NCBI GenBank assembly: GCA_017550525.1
Contig: JAFZOU010000009.1
Coordinates: 1-64,000 of the forward strand
Source of the DNA: Bacteroidales bacterium
GTDB lineage: Bacteria; Bacteroidota; Bacteroidia; Bacteroidales; UBA932
Direction: 5' to 3'
DNA: 64,000 bases
Part shown: positions 9,113 through 19,700 of the stretch, in pieces
Layout: every line of letters starts with the position of its first letter
Numbering within the stretch: the first letter of the stretch is position 1
Program-made: the position numbers and the translations under genes
The notes under the pieces: model-generated
Databases searched by the model: none
What the model saw: only the letters and a program-made list of their open reading frames with translations
What the model was told of the DNA's origin: nothing

Positions 9113-10483
9113 ATGAAACGTGTGTTTTTCATATTGTGCGTGGTGCTGGCGGCAGCTTGCAATAAGCCGGATATCGTACCCGGCCCTGTGAATCAGGATG
9201 AACATGGCGGGGCCGATGACTCCCAGCCATCCGTCCCCGGCGGGCAGGACAATTACCTTCTTATCCCGGTCCTTCCTGAAAGCGGGGATGTTCCGGAGGT
9301 CCGTATTACCGTCACGGAAAAGGACTGGCAAACCCTGCTGGAAGCATATAATAAAGACAACAACACCCAGGATTACATTCCGGTAAATGTCCAGTACAAA
9401 GAAGGCTCAAAAACCCATGGAATTCAAAAGGCCGGCCTGCGCCTCAAAGGTAACACCTCCCGCCGTTACCCCGGAGAGGCCGGAGACCTCCACCACGTAC
9501 ACTTCGGCCTTCATTTCAGCGAATATGTAGAGGATCAGAAACTCCTTGGCACATCACGCCTGGACCTCAAGTGGTTCAAGGATGACCCTGCATACTGCCG
9601 TGAGGTGTTCTGCTACGACCTTTTCCACCGCGCCGGCGTTTGGACGGCCATCAGCTCCGGCTACACCCGCCTTTGGGTCAAAATTGGTAACAAGGAAACC
9701 TATATGGGCGTCTACGAACTTATGGAGCACGTGAAGGGGGATTACATAAAACGCCGTCAGAACGCTTTTGGTGGAAAGGGCGGTCATCTATGGAAAGCCC
9801 GCTGGGGCGCAGACATGAAGGATCCCAACGCCTATATGGGGGCCGATGACAACAAGACGGACTTCACCTATGAGCTTAAGTCTGACGCAACGGACTTTGC
9901 CGCCGCCAAGTCTCAGCTCCAGGCCTTCATCCGAAACCTTAACAATAAGTCGGGAGAGGATTTCTTTACCTGGGCAGAAACCGCAATGGATGTCCCGCTT
10001 CTTCTCAAGACATACGCCGTTAACGTTGCCGTCGGTATGTGGGACGACTATTGGAATAACTCCAACAACTACTATTTCTACTTTAACCCGGAGGGGAAGT
10101 TCTTCTTCATCCCCTATGATTATGACAACACCCTTGGCACCAGCCAGGACTGTGGCGTCATCCAGGATTCCGGTCGGAAAGATCCCACCAAGTGGGGACA
10201 CCAGAGCTACCCTCTCCTCATGAAGCTTCTTGCAAAGCCAGATTGGAAAGCCCTCTATGTTTCATATTTGAAAGAGCTCTGCGCCGGAGATTTCAAGGCC
10301 GATGTCTCTATGGCCCGCATCAAGGAGTGGCACAAGGTTATCGGCCCTTATGTCCAAAACGATACAGGTGAGGATATGGAGATAGAAGACCGCCCGGCCC
10401 CCTGGGGCAATCACGGAGAGTATCGTATCCTGTCAGACGGCACCAACAATTTCTTCAAGGTAAAAGCCGCCAGCATCAATTAA
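9113..10483 (+). CDS. CotH-kinase family lipoprotein
   Basis: A 456-residue exported lipoprotein (lipobox Cys at residue 16). The CotH fold is visible in order: GLRLKGNTSRRYPG, the RLDLKWFKDDPAYCREVFCY segment, LWVKIGNKETYMGVYELMEHV, and the acidic motif FFIPYDYDNTLGTS that corresponds to the metal/nucleotide-binding DYDNT of CotH. CotH of Bacillus is an atypical protein kinase of a spore-coat protein, but in Bacteroidales the substrates are unknown and many members are surface lipoproteins near glycan genes. It stands alone on the plus strand. Its stop codon and that of the converging DUF4249 gene interleave in one TTAA at 10480-10483. Confidence 0.85.
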   Translation: MKRVFFILCVVLAAACNKPDIVPGPVNQDEHGGADDSQPSVPGGQDNYLLIPVLPESGDVPEVRITVTEKDWQTLLEAYNKDNNTQDYIPVNVQYKEGSKTHGIQKAGLRLKGNTSRRYPGEAGDLHHVHFGLHFSEYVEDQKLLGTSRLDLKWFKDDPAYCREVFCYDLFHRAGVWTAISSGYTRLWVKIGNKETYMGVYELMEHVKGDYIKRRQNAFGGKGGHLWKARWGADMKDPNAYMGADDNKTDFTYELKSDATDFAAAKSQLQAFIRNLNNKSGEDFFTWAETAMDVPLLLKTYAVNVAVGMWDDYWNNSNNYYFYFNPEGKFFFIPYDYDNTLGTSQDCGVIQDSGRKDPTKWGHQSYPLLMKLLAKPDWKALYVSYLKELCAGDFKADVSMARIKEWHKVIGPYVQNDTGEDMEIEDRPAPWGNHGEYRILSDGTNNFFKVKAASIN

Positions 10484-11298
10484 GGAAGTGTAATCTTGTA
10501 TTCTCTTTTTCCGTATCCGGCAAAGTATCCTATGGCTCCGTCAACATTCCCTGGGAGGTTTGTATCCAGTGTGAAAAACGCAGTCCGGTCAAGGTATATG
10601 AGGTTATCCAGTGTCTTCCACATCTGATAGATATCATCTTCCATTGTACACACTTTCACAAATACGGTTTCCCCACTCTTAAATGACGGACGGTTGTCAA
10701 GATGATTCAGAGTGCTCCCCGGTCTGATTGTAATCTCTGTTTCGGACTCGTCGGTCTCTGCCAGTGAAGTGATGGACGGAACATAGGACTCATCCCTGCC
10801 CTCAATTCTCGTAAAAAACTTAAAGTGACCATTTCCGGAAACGGTGGCTTTTATGAGAAACTGGTCTCCTTCATCTCCAAAAGGTACTGGCTCAAGCCTG
10901 ATTAGATCCTGCGGAGGGGGGATTGTGGCATACGCAGTAGCACGCCGTCCCTTTGACTCCACAGTTAGACGGTACGTCTTCCCCGCTTCCCCGGTCATGC
11001 TTCCTGTAGTATAATAGTAAGGTGGGAAATAGCGGCTGGTAATATAGCCTGTAAGGAAAAGCTCTCTTTCTCCGTCCGAAACCGACACTTTGGCCCAGCG
11101 CTCCACATGATCTGAAAGTGAGGAAATGGTCTGTGGCTCCCTGGTTGGTGTCACAGATGTTGTTACCATTACTACAGGAGCGCCGTCAGATTCTATCCAG
11201 GCTTCAACCACAAGACGCGGCTCCACTTCATCAGCATTATCTGCAGAGCACCCAAAGGCCACCAGTGCGGCCGATAATATTAAGAAACGCTTTTGCAT
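10480..11298 (-). CDS. DUF4249 family lipoprotein
   Basis: A 272-residue lipoprotein (lipobox AFGCS, Cys 17) with the DUF4249 N-terminal pattern RLVVEAWIESDGAPVVMVTTSV and later the conserved FTRIEGRDESY and IGYFAGYGKREYKITLP regions. DUF4249 proteins are beta-sandwich outer-membrane lipoproteins that nearly always follow a TonB-dependent receptor. That is the case here: the ATG at 11298 shares its A with the TGA of the receptor gene. It probably serves as the receptor's surface or periplasmic partner; the ligand is unknown. Confidence 0.85.
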   Translation of the reverse strand: MQKRFLILSAALVAFGCSADNADEVEPRLVVEAWIESDGAPVVMVTTSVTPTREPQTISSLSDHVERWAKVSVSDGERELFLTGYITSRYFPPYYYTTGSMTGEAGKTYRLTVESKGRRATAYATIPPPQDLIRLEPVPFGDEGDQFLIKATVSGNGHFKFFTRIEGRDESYVPSITSLAETDESETEITIRPGSTLNHLDNRPSFKSGETVFVKVCTMEDDIYQMWKTLDNLIYLDRTAFFTLDTNLPGNVDGAIGYFAGYGKREYKITLP

Positions 11299-13322
11299 CA
11301 GAACCTGTGAAAATAAGAGATTGACGGAAGAAAACGGAGAGTGATGTCAACTGGAGCATAAGAAAAGGATTCCTTCAATCCGTTCTCTTTACCATAATAA
11401 AGCCTGTAGTAAAGCTCGTTTTTGCTGCCGGTGGCGTTGTAAACTGACAGGTTGAGTCCGTTTTCCAGGCGTGGCCCTTTGTGGAAATAGAAGCTGACAC
11501 TCAGATCCACCCTGAAATATGGAGCCATACGTCTGCCGTTATGAGGTCCGTACTGGGCCACAAGCTGCTGTCCCATAAGGTACAGATGCTCAGGGGCGGT
11601 ATAGGGATTTCCGGATGCGAATACCATAGTGCCGCTGAATGACCATCGGCCCGTCTCATAGGAAACTACGGCATCGGCCTCATGTATGCGCTCATGGGAA
11701 GATGGGTATTCTCCCGGATAATCAGGATTGTCAAAACTCCTGAGGGATCGGCCCCATGCATAGGAAATCCAGCCTGTCAAGGCGCCGAAGTTCTTATGGA
11801 GGGAAAAATTGAGGCCGAAAGCACGTCCTCTGCCCTTAAGAAGTGCTGTCTCAAGATCATATGAGCCGTTGATTATGTCCAGCAAGGTTCCCTTGTATTC
11901 TACCTGGTTCCATAATTGCCGATAATAAGCCTCGGCCTTGAGAGAGAACTCCCCTTCAAAAAAATCCAATTTATATGTAAAACTGCCCCCCAGCGATGTC
12001 TGTGGGGAGCTGAGGTTTCCGGCGAGGAACCAGAACTCCAGCGGGAATCCGAGGTCTGTCATACCGGTTTGGAAAAGATACTGGTGCTGGATTCCCACCC
12101 TTGTCTCCACCCGTCCTCCGGGGTGGATATCGGCCCTTATGCAAATATCAGGGTCTGCTCCGGCATATAATTTCCCCTCGGGGCTAAGGTAAAGGCTTCC
12201 CTTAAGGCCGATATCAGCATTTACCGGTCCCAGCGGAAGGTCGTAACGTGCCAGAAGGGTATTCTCCCAGCCGATCTGCCTTGGCTGTGGTTTGAATGTG
12301 ATTGTATAACCTCCCTCAACTTCCGGGCTCTGCGGCCTTGCAAAATGAAGGGCGCTCTCAAGTCCTGCGGTCCATCGGCCTTTCTTCCATCCAGCCTTGT
12401 AAGCCCCGGTTATAAGCCTTGAGGGCATGATGGCATGAAGGTCTGACCACATGGCATCCAGCCTTGTCTGATACCCCGTCACGTACAGATGCTGGTCCAG
12501 GGTCCCGAAATCTTTCAATATGTGCTCCCAGTGGACGGCTGCCATGGCATTCCCCCAGTTCCAGGTTGCGTCAAGGTCATACATGGGGGACCCGCCATCC
12601 ATGGAATCGTTTCCAAAATAGGCATCCAGCCATACTCTGTCGCGTTTTCCAGGCGTCAAGTAAGCGGTAATATTTGCATCTGTAAAGCCGTAATGTATAG
12701 GATTTCCTTCCACCTTGAGGAAAGGCCCGTAAAGCAGATTGATATATGATCTTCGGGCCGATATGAAGACTCCGCCCTTTTTCCCCAGAGGCACTCTCAG
12801 AGTCCCCTGGGCACTGAGAAGCCCTGCCGACAATTCCCCTCCGAAAGCTTCGGGAACAGTTTCGGGAAGATTCATGTCTATGTTGCCTCCCAACCTGTTC
12901 CTTCCTGGAACGCCGGTTGTAAAACGAAGGCGGGAGTAATGCGTGGGATTAAAAACGGAAAAGATGCCAAGCAGGTGAGTCACTCCGTATAGGGGCACTC
13001 CGTATGCAGATACCAGATTATGTCCCTGATCATTTCCCTGGATGTGGATTCCAGCGTCCAGCTCACTTCTTATGCTCATTGCCGGCAGGTACTGGATAAA
13101 ACCAAGGGGGTCTGCACTTCCAAGCAGCATGGGCATGGACTTGAGTTTCCCCACATCCAGCACAACGGCATCACCGGACAACGCGCTTAGCCCTTCCTGT
13201 CGACGGGCGGAAACAGTAGTGGCATTTATTTGCTCATAGAGCGTATCAACTTGTGCTCCTGCTTCCGGGAAAGGAAACAGGAGCACAGTCAATAAAAAGA
13301 TCACCGGTTTAGAGAACGTCAC
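11298..13322 (-). CDS. TonB-dependent outer-membrane receptor
   Basis: A 674-residue outer-membrane transporter. It has a signal peptide ending near AGAQ, a short TonB-box-like region (INATTVSA), a plug domain (about residues 45-150, including IHIQGNDQGHNLVSAYGVPLYG) and a 22-strand-type barrel ending in SISYFHRF, whose terminal aromatic residue is typical of barrels. It lacks the N-terminal carboxypeptidase-regulatory domain that many Bacteroidales receptors carry and is short for a SusC. No in-frame ATG exists near the start; translation must begin at GTG 13322, 14 bases inside the preceding lipoprotein gene, which implies coupling. With DUF4249 downstream it forms a three-gene uptake locus of unknown substrate. 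Confidence 0.88.
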   Translation of the reverse strand: MTFSKPVIFLLTVLLFPFPEAGAQVDTLYEQINATTVSARRQEGLSALSGDAVVLDVGKLKSMPMLLGSADPLGFIQYLPAMSIRSELDAGIHIQGNDQGHNLVSAYGVPLYGVTHLLGIFSVFNPTHYSRLRFTTGVPGRNRLGGNIDMNLPETVPEAFGGELSAGLLSAQGTLRVPLGKKGGVFISARRSYINLLYGPFLKVEGNPIHYGFTDANITAYLTPGKRDRVWLDAYFGNDSMDGGSPMYDLDATWNWGNAMAAVHWEHILKDFGTLDQHLYVTGYQTRLDAMWSDLHAIMPSRLITGAYKAGWKKGRWTAGLESALHFARPQSPEVEGGYTITFKPQPRQIGWENTLLARYDLPLGPVNADIGLKGSLYLSPEGKLYAGADPDICIRADIHPGGRVETRVGIQHQYLFQTGMTDLGFPLEFWFLAGNLSSPQTSLGGSFTYKLDFFEGEFSLKAEAYYRQLWNQVEYKGTLLDIINGSYDLETALLKGRGRAFGLNFSLHKNFGALTGWISYAWGRSLRSFDNPDYPGEYPSSHERIHEADAVVSYETGRWSFSGTMVFASGNPYTAPEHLYLMGQQLVAQYGPHNGRRMAPYFRVDLSVSFYFHKGPRLENGLNLSVYNATGSKNELYYRLYYGKENGLKESFSYAPVDITLRFLPSISYFHRF

Positions 13323-14613
13323 TGAAAAGATCAGAGATGTAATCCTGAATACCTTTCATCCAAGTGTTGGCGTAGGAGGTGGTGTTTCCGAATCTCTCCT
13401 CGGTAAAGTAATCTTCTATGCCGTAGCTAGAGCCGTCAGAGAATCGGATAACGGGATTGCAGTACCAGTAACTGCTTCCCTGGGACTGAAGCGCTTCAAG
13501 GCCAAGGGTGGCACGGGGAGTGGATGAGCCGTTGAAGTACATTGCGGCGGTGAACGTATTTTCAAGTTCGGCCACGATGGCTTTGTAAGCATTGCCGTCC
13601 TGGTTCTTCTCATTCATGGAACTTCCGGTATCATAGAACTTGGTGAAATCTGGGATATCGCCCTTTACCTGGATACGGCCCATGACATCTACGCTTGCAT
13701 TTACGGCACCGCTCTTTACAGGGACAGGCTGATTTGATTTGGGATCAAGCTCATAGGTTCCATTTGCGTCTATGGTAATGAGGCTTGCCTGGCCACTCAG
13801 GAGTTTGATTTTGGCCGATGCTCCGGTAGGGGAATATGCAACCTTTTGTAGGGAGAGGGTGTAGACTCCAATCTTGAAAGTGGCATCAATGCTTGCGCTG
13901 TCAGTGTAGGGGTTAACCTGCTGAGGGTCCTTGACATCAGCGGTCATGCGTATATCGAGGGTTGCAAATTCGCTGGTTCCGCGGAGTATTTTGGCAGAGG
14001 CTCTCTCCGGTACATAGATATACGTATTCCTAGATTCTTCATACTGCTGCTGGGTCTCATAGTCGTAGTTGTTGTACATACGGGATGATATGCGGACCGG
14101 GACTTTGCTGTCAGAGCAGGCAAAAGTTGCCGATACCTTTTCTCCGTCTACGAGGAATGTGATCTGGAAATCATTGGCATCTGTCTGGGTGAAGGAGCCG
14201 TCCGGCTGTTCCTCAAAATGACCCTTTGCGTCGGAAAGGCGGACATAGCTATCGTAGATGGTGCTGTTACCCTCTTTGCGAGGATCAAGATTCCAGGAAT
14301 CTTCCAGAGCTTCCGCCCACTTTTCAAGTTTGTCATCATCTATATGCTTGTCCTGGAGGGTTGCGATGACTTTGTGGATGAATTCGGCTTCGGAGCTCCA
14401 TTTGTTGTAGTTGAGCTCATCCATGAGGGCTTTGGCAGTTTCCTCAATGTACTGCTCAGGAGAGACAGTTACATCATCCTTTCCGCTGGGGCGGTTAGGA
14501 TCATTATTTTCGTTGTAGCCGGGGATTCCAGAGTCTGAGGGTGTTGCCGGCTTCTGGCAACTTGCAACAGCTATTATGGCAACGGCTGCAAGAAATAAAC
14601 ACAATTTTTTCAT
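13309..14613 (-). CDS. Exported lipoprotein of unknown function
   Basis: The real start is the ATG at 14613, giving 434 residues with a clear lipoprotein signal (VAIIAVASCQ, Cys 19); a longer frame exists upstream but is not needed. After a Pro/Ser/Asn-rich linker there is a helical stretch (about residues 50-110) and then long beta-rich sequence with no family I recognise. It is the first gene of the locus with the TonB-dependent receptor and DUF4249 lipoprotein and overlaps the receptor gene by 14 bases. A good promoter lies upstream. It may be a surface ligand-binding or immunogenic lipoprotein, which is inference only. Confidence 0.75.
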   Translation of the reverse strand: MKKLCLFLAAVAIIAVASCQKPATPSDSGIPGYNENNDPNRPSGKDDVTVSPEQYIEETAKALMDELNYNKWSSEAEFIHKVIATLQDKHIDDDKLEKWAEALEDSWNLDPRKEGNSTIYDSYVRLSDAKGHFEEQPDGSFTQTDANDFQITFLVDGEKVSATFACSDSKVPVRISSRMYNNYDYETQQQYEESRNTYIYVPERASAKILRGTSEFATLDIRMTADVKDPQQVNPYTDSASIDATFKIGVYTLSLQKVAYSPTGASAKIKLLSGQASLITIDANGTYELDPKSNQPVPVKSGAVNASVDVMGRIQVKGDIPDFTKFYDTGSSMNEKNQDGNAYKAIVAELENTFTAAMYFNGSSTPRATLGLEALQSQGSSYWYCNPVIRFSDGSSYGIEDYFTEERFGNTTSYANTWMKGIQDYISDLFSDVL

Positions 14614-14644
14614 ACAAATAAATATTAGTATCCTTTTGAAGCCA

Positions 14645-14676
14645 CAAAGATAGGAATCTTTCTGTTTAATAGCAAA
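14645..14676 (-). promoter_or_regulatory. Promoter of the lipoprotein-receptor-DUF4249 locus
   Basis: On the minus strand the sequence reads TTTG, 20 bases, then TATCTTTG, a full match to the Bacteroidota -33/-7 consensus. It sits about 30 bases before the ATG at 14613. Confidence 0.65.
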
Positions 14677-14755
14677 TGCCTGCCATTTTGTCAGTGACCG
14701 GGACGTTGGCACGGGCGTTGATTATATCTTCGGTGTCATTTCCGGCCCCGGTGTC

Positions 14756-14776
14756 ATTCCCGGCGTGACCGGGAAT
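14756..14776. repeat. Perfect inverted repeat upstream of groES
   Basis: ATTCCCGG, five bases, CCGGGAAT: an 8-bp perfect inverted repeat 32 bases before the groES start, preceded by two partial copies of CCGGTGTCATT at about 14730-14758. It resembles the short dispersed palindromes of the GTCATTCCCG type known from other bacterial genomes. It could also be a heat-shock operator, but it is not a CIRCE element. Confidence 0.5.
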
Positions 14777-14808
14777 CTCAAAAGGCAAATTTTAAAACAC
14801 AATAAACT

Positions 14809-16700
<1,892 letters not shown>

Positions 16701-16730
16701 CCATATAGGCTACGCATTGATATAAGAACA

Positions 16731-16768
16731 AAAAGTAACGGCTGTCTTTAAAGGCAGCCGTTACTTTT
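16731..16768. terminator. Bidirectional intrinsic terminator after groEL
   Basis: Arms AAAAGTAACGGCTG (16731-16744) and CAGCCGTTACTTTT (16755-16768) pair perfectly over 14 bp around a 10-base loop. A/T runs on both sides let it terminate groEL on the plus strand and the fimbrial operon, which ends at 16798, on the minus strand. Confidence 0.9.
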
Positions 16769-16797
16769 ATTAGTGTACCTAATTGGTATGTTTTAAA

Positions 16798-19700
16798 CTA
16801 TTCCCAAGAGTAGTATTGGTAGGAAACGGTGAATCCGGTTACTCTAAGGCTACGGTTGTTTCTGGATAGTGCAAACACAGTTTCGTTGGCAGTGTCTTCA
16901 CCTGTCCAGCTTGTCCCGGTAGTACTTGTAGTGGTGGCAGAAGTTCCCTGGACCGCTACACTTGTAGAAGTGTAATTGGTGCCTGAGAATGTCAGCGACA
17001 GGCCGGTAAGGGCCTTCCGGTTAGGGATAGAAGCCGTATTGATGGTGAGTGTAGTACCGTTAGTGAGCGTGGTGTAGTCTCGACTACTCCAAATGTTATC
17101 GGAAGCATATTCACTGATAGCACTGAATGTAGCCGTTACATTACCGCTGGTTGCGCTGGTACTGGACATGAACTGGCCGGTTGATCCGTTTCCGGTATCA
17201 AAGGTCACAGAACCATTATTCACCTTCGCCCTCCTGTGGGTAATTGCTACGGACTCATCGGCATAGCCGGCCCTGGAAGCCTTCACGGTGAATGTCACGT
17301 CGCTGGTTGTGTAGTTGACGGGCATAGTGAGCGTGATGGTAGTTCCAGATGCACTGGTTACGACTCCGCTGATTCCGAGAGGAGTGGAAATGGAAGGTGA
17401 ACCGTCGCCTTCCACCGACAGGTCGCAAGGCAGTTCGGAGATCAGCGTGAGCGTGGTAGTGGTAGCATTACCGATCACCGATGCTGCGCTGGCGGTGAGC
17501 GAGAACGCAGGTGTTCCAGCCTGGCTTATGTTACCGGTAGCCACAACAACGCCATCCTCGTTGCAAAGGTCAACCCTGATGGTGCGGGTTGCTCCGGTAT
17601 TGTTCACCGGCACGGTGAGCGCTTCGCCATGGACTCCGGCAGCCGCCACGTTCTTTGTGAAGACAGGATCGGTTGTTCCGGGAACATATACCTTCAGGAC
17701 AGTTGCGAAGCTGGAGGATACGTTCACGTTTGCCGATGTAGCGCTCATCCAGATATTGCTGTCCACGACGCTCAGCGTAGCGGTACCGGCAGCCTGGGTG
17801 ACGGTTACGGAACCCGTGTGAGAGCCGTTGTCACCCGTGACGGTATAGGTCTGAGGCTGCAGCCTGTTGTTCACGGGAACAGTGAGGGTAACCGCATTGG
17901 TTGCACCGGCGGAGCCGCTTGCAGGTGACACGCTGGCGCCGCTGAGAGTACCGTCCACAGTCAATGTCCATGCCGCCTCGGAATCCACATTGATCGTTGC
18001 CGATGTTGTGGTATTGCCAATATTGGCATTGGAGGTGGTGAGCTTGATATCAGGAACGCCAAGCTGGGTAAGCGTCTTGGTTGCGAGGACATCTCCGGTA
18101 GTAGTGTCACACAGGTTCACGATGATGTGACGGCTTGTACCTGAAGTATTTGCAGGTATGCCGGTGATCGTTTCATCGCGGCCGGTGGTTGCGGCGATAT
18201 CAGCCGTGTAGATGGGCGTGTCATTACCCTGAACGTAAGCCTTAAGGACAGTAGCGAAACTACAGGCCACATTCACGGTAGCGGTAGTTGCCGTCATACG
18301 GACTTCATCGTTTGCGGAATTAACTCTTACCACGCCTGCTTCCTGGGTGATGATTAAGTCTTCCCAAACAGTACTGATAAGGTTGCGGGCACGCACCGTG
18401 AACTTGCGTTCGTGGTTTGTCATATTCTGCGGGATATTCACCTGACGATCCGTAGGACCGGATGTGGCAGAATATGTCTCAGAGGTAGAAAGCACAGTTC
18501 CGTTGGGATCAATAACCTCAAGGACGTAACTGGTACCGGACTCAACGGTTACGGTCACAGTGTTGGCTCCGTTGTCGACAGTAGTTATTGCCGATGTCAG
18601 CTTCATCATGATGCCTTCCTGGGTAATGTAGGCCGTACGGGTAAGGCTGGACGAGGTGTTCGTGAACGTGAGCTTATAGCGTATTGCATTCTCGGTTACG
18701 TTCTCGGGGAGGGTAACGGTAACATTCTGTCCGGTGGTTGAACTGCCGCTGGAAGGGCTGAGGGATGCACCGGCCGCCACACCACCATTGGCCATGGAGA
18801 TGTTAAGCACCCAGTCTCCGGTGGATTTCACCTTCACGGTAGCAGCTGTTCCGGATACATTCTGGCGGTTAGGCGTAATGTTGTTATCCGGGTCTCCGTA
18901 GAGGGTTGTCTGGGCGGTGGTTACACCGGAAGCATCAGTGGCGAAATACTTGTTATATACATACACCGTAGAAGAGGAGAAAGCCTTTGTGGTCTCGAAA
19001 TCGCAGGTGAGGATAATATCGTCACTGCCAGAAAGCTCAGCATTGTTCTTCAGGCGCTGGTATTCAGACCAGTTGAGGGTTCGGACAAAGCAGTAAGAAG
19101 ACTGATTGTTTCCGGAAAGCGACTTGAAGGGCTCGTCCAGATTCTCTATACCGGTGGTTTTCACAGGCATATTTTCATTGGACGCAGGATTCAATGCCTT
19201 GGCGCTGTCCTCAATCAGGATTTCCATAGGGAACATGGAAGCCTGAAGGTCCCAGGGAAGTGGAATGCTAAGGGTTGTAAGCTGTCCCTCTTCGTCTGCA
19301 ACCGTAGCGGGTGAAAGAGAGGGATGAATGTCCTTGGCGTTGAACACACGTATAGTTACCATACGGACAAGCCTGTAGGTATCTGAGCCGTCGGTGTAGG
19401 TTCCCACAAGCTGCAGGGTGGAAGATAGTGTGGACGTCCCATTGGGCTCATTCAGAGTATAGCTTACGGAACGTTGGTCGTTTGCGCCGTCGGAGGTGGC
19501 CACACTGAAAGAAGCCAGGGCATTTCCTCCGTCTTTTTCAGTTACCGTAACGTCCCCGTTAAGGTTGCCGCTGGAGGCACTGTTCAGCAGGAACTTGTAC
19601 CAGAAACTCTTGGTGTCGGTGCTGTATACCCAGTCGAAGTTGGGCTGCTCTATATACAGACGGACAATACCGTTGGAAATATCGGGAAGAGTGCGGGTAT

